64,000 bases of DNA. Source: Acidobacteriota bacterium (lineage in GTDB: Bacteria; Acidobacteriota; Terriglobia; Terriglobales; Acidobacteriaceae). Below the pieces are notes generated by a model. That model ran no database searches and had not been told where the DNA came from. It saw only the letters and a program-made list of their open reading frames with translations. This document shows positions 63,677 to 64,000 of this stretch, one piece after another. The position numbers were made by a program, and so were the translations under genes. Numbering within the stretch: position 1 is the stretch's first letter; each line of letters opens with the position of its first letter. Location: positions 1-64,000 of the forward strand of contig JAJZME010000023.1 of the NCBI GenBank assembly GCA_021803035.1. Reading direction: 5' to 3'.

Positions 63677-64000
63677 TTAGCAGCGAACGATCTTCGGCGA
63701 CTCAATTCCCTTCGTCGCGTTGCGCGTGTCCACTACCAGTTGCGACTGCTCCACAATGGCGCGGTAGTCGTAGCTGGTGTGATCGGTCACAATGACGACG
63801 GCGTCGAATTCCGCCAGACGGTCGAGTGGGGTGTTGGTCATGTTGAGCGCGTAATGCCTGCCCTGCCCTACGCTGGCAAAGTAAGGATCGTTGTATGCAA
63901 CCACTGCGCCCTTTTCGCGCAGCAGCTCGATGATGGTCAGCGAAGGCGACTCGCGCAGGTCGTCCACGTCGCGCTTGTAGGCCAGCCCCAGCACCAGGAT
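63677..64000 (-). CDS. Nucleotide-sugar dehydrogenase, C-terminal part (runs off window)
   Basis: The last 107 or so residues of a UDP-glucose/GDP-mannose dehydrogenase family enzyme, with the gene continuing beyond 64000. The C-terminal domain signature Leu-Gly-Leu-Ala-Tyr-Lys-Arg-Asp-Val-Asp-Asp-Leu-Arg-Glu-Ser-Pro is typical of UDP-N-acetyl-hexosamine 6-dehydrogenases (WecC/WbpA branch), followed by Val-Val-Ile-Val-Thr-Asp-His. The product would be a sugar uronate for surface polysaccharide. It lies upstream of the ETF operon on the same strand, 138 nt before the Fe-S protein start. Confidence 0.88.
   Translation of the reverse strand: MLVLGLAYKRDVDDLRESPSLTIIELLREKGAVVAYNDPYFASVGQGRHYALNMTNTPLDRLAEFDAVVIVTDHTSYDYRAIVEQSQLVVDTRNATKGIESPKIVRC

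Overview
The window is visibly GC-rich, with dense coding on both strands. Its gene content suggests a soil-type Acidobacteriota (Terriglobia/Acidobacteriaceae-like): dnaX-ybaB-recR, a secreted M1 peptidase, a DUF885 protein, the ETF-menaquinone oxidoreductase type of Fe-S protein, a stripped-down Tad/Flp cluster and short interspersed intergenic repeats. The taxonomy is inferred from gene content only. No rRNA, tRNA, CRISPR array or intact insertion sequence was seen.

Layout. 1-8.1 kb: a Rid-family protein overlapping an acetamidase/formamidase, the haem genes hemE-hemH (minus), a two-CBS-domain protein, a zinc-ribbon/PspC protein coupled to an alpha/beta hydrolase, a PfkB sugar kinase and a Tat-exported cupin. 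8.6-18 kb: an RlpA-like protein, dnaX-ybaB-recR, a spinster-type MFS transporter, a secreted M1 aminopeptidase, a DUF2062 membrane protein and an S1/P1-type nuclease. 18.4-24.8 kb: a PAS/GAF hybrid-free histidine kinase, a receiver-only regulator and an Hpt protein (a phosphorelay in three separate pieces), then xseA and glmM. 24.9-31.8 kb is an accessory stretch: a DUF2905 protein, repeat-rich intergenic DNA, a half-length AI-2E-type permease, and a TadG/TadE/Flp cluster in which a pilin pair has been duplicated and one copy has decayed. 31.8-36 kb: a DUF885 protein with a degenerate metal motif, an unknown secreted protein and proC.

36-44.3 kb is a carbohydrate block: an acyltransferase, phosphoketolase plus acetate kinase (sugar phosphates to acetyl phosphate to acetate and ATP) behind a CRP/FNR-like palindrome, facing a fucose/arabinose-isomerase-family protein and a sugar-porter MFS transporter. 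44.8-53 kb: ftsK, a secreted SH3/TPR-like protein, a threonine dehydratase, an FtsX-like permease, a RodZ-like HTH protein, and metK behind a leader that folds on paper into a pseudoknot plus an RBS-masking hairpin. 53-64 kb: an alpha-carbonic-anhydrase-like protein lacking two of three zinc ligands, a hyaluronan-synthase-like glycosyltransferase, and a compact minus-strand operon (Fe-S oxidoreductase, etfB, etfA, lepB, asmA-like, HAD phosphatase) preceded by the 3' end of a nucleotide-sugar dehydrogenase.

The observations most worth following are the metK leader, the duplicated and decaying Flp unit, the carbonic anhydrase without its zinc site, four genes whose -10 box lies exactly 6 nt before the start codon (leaderless mRNAs), and a three-copy interspersed element with internal deletions.
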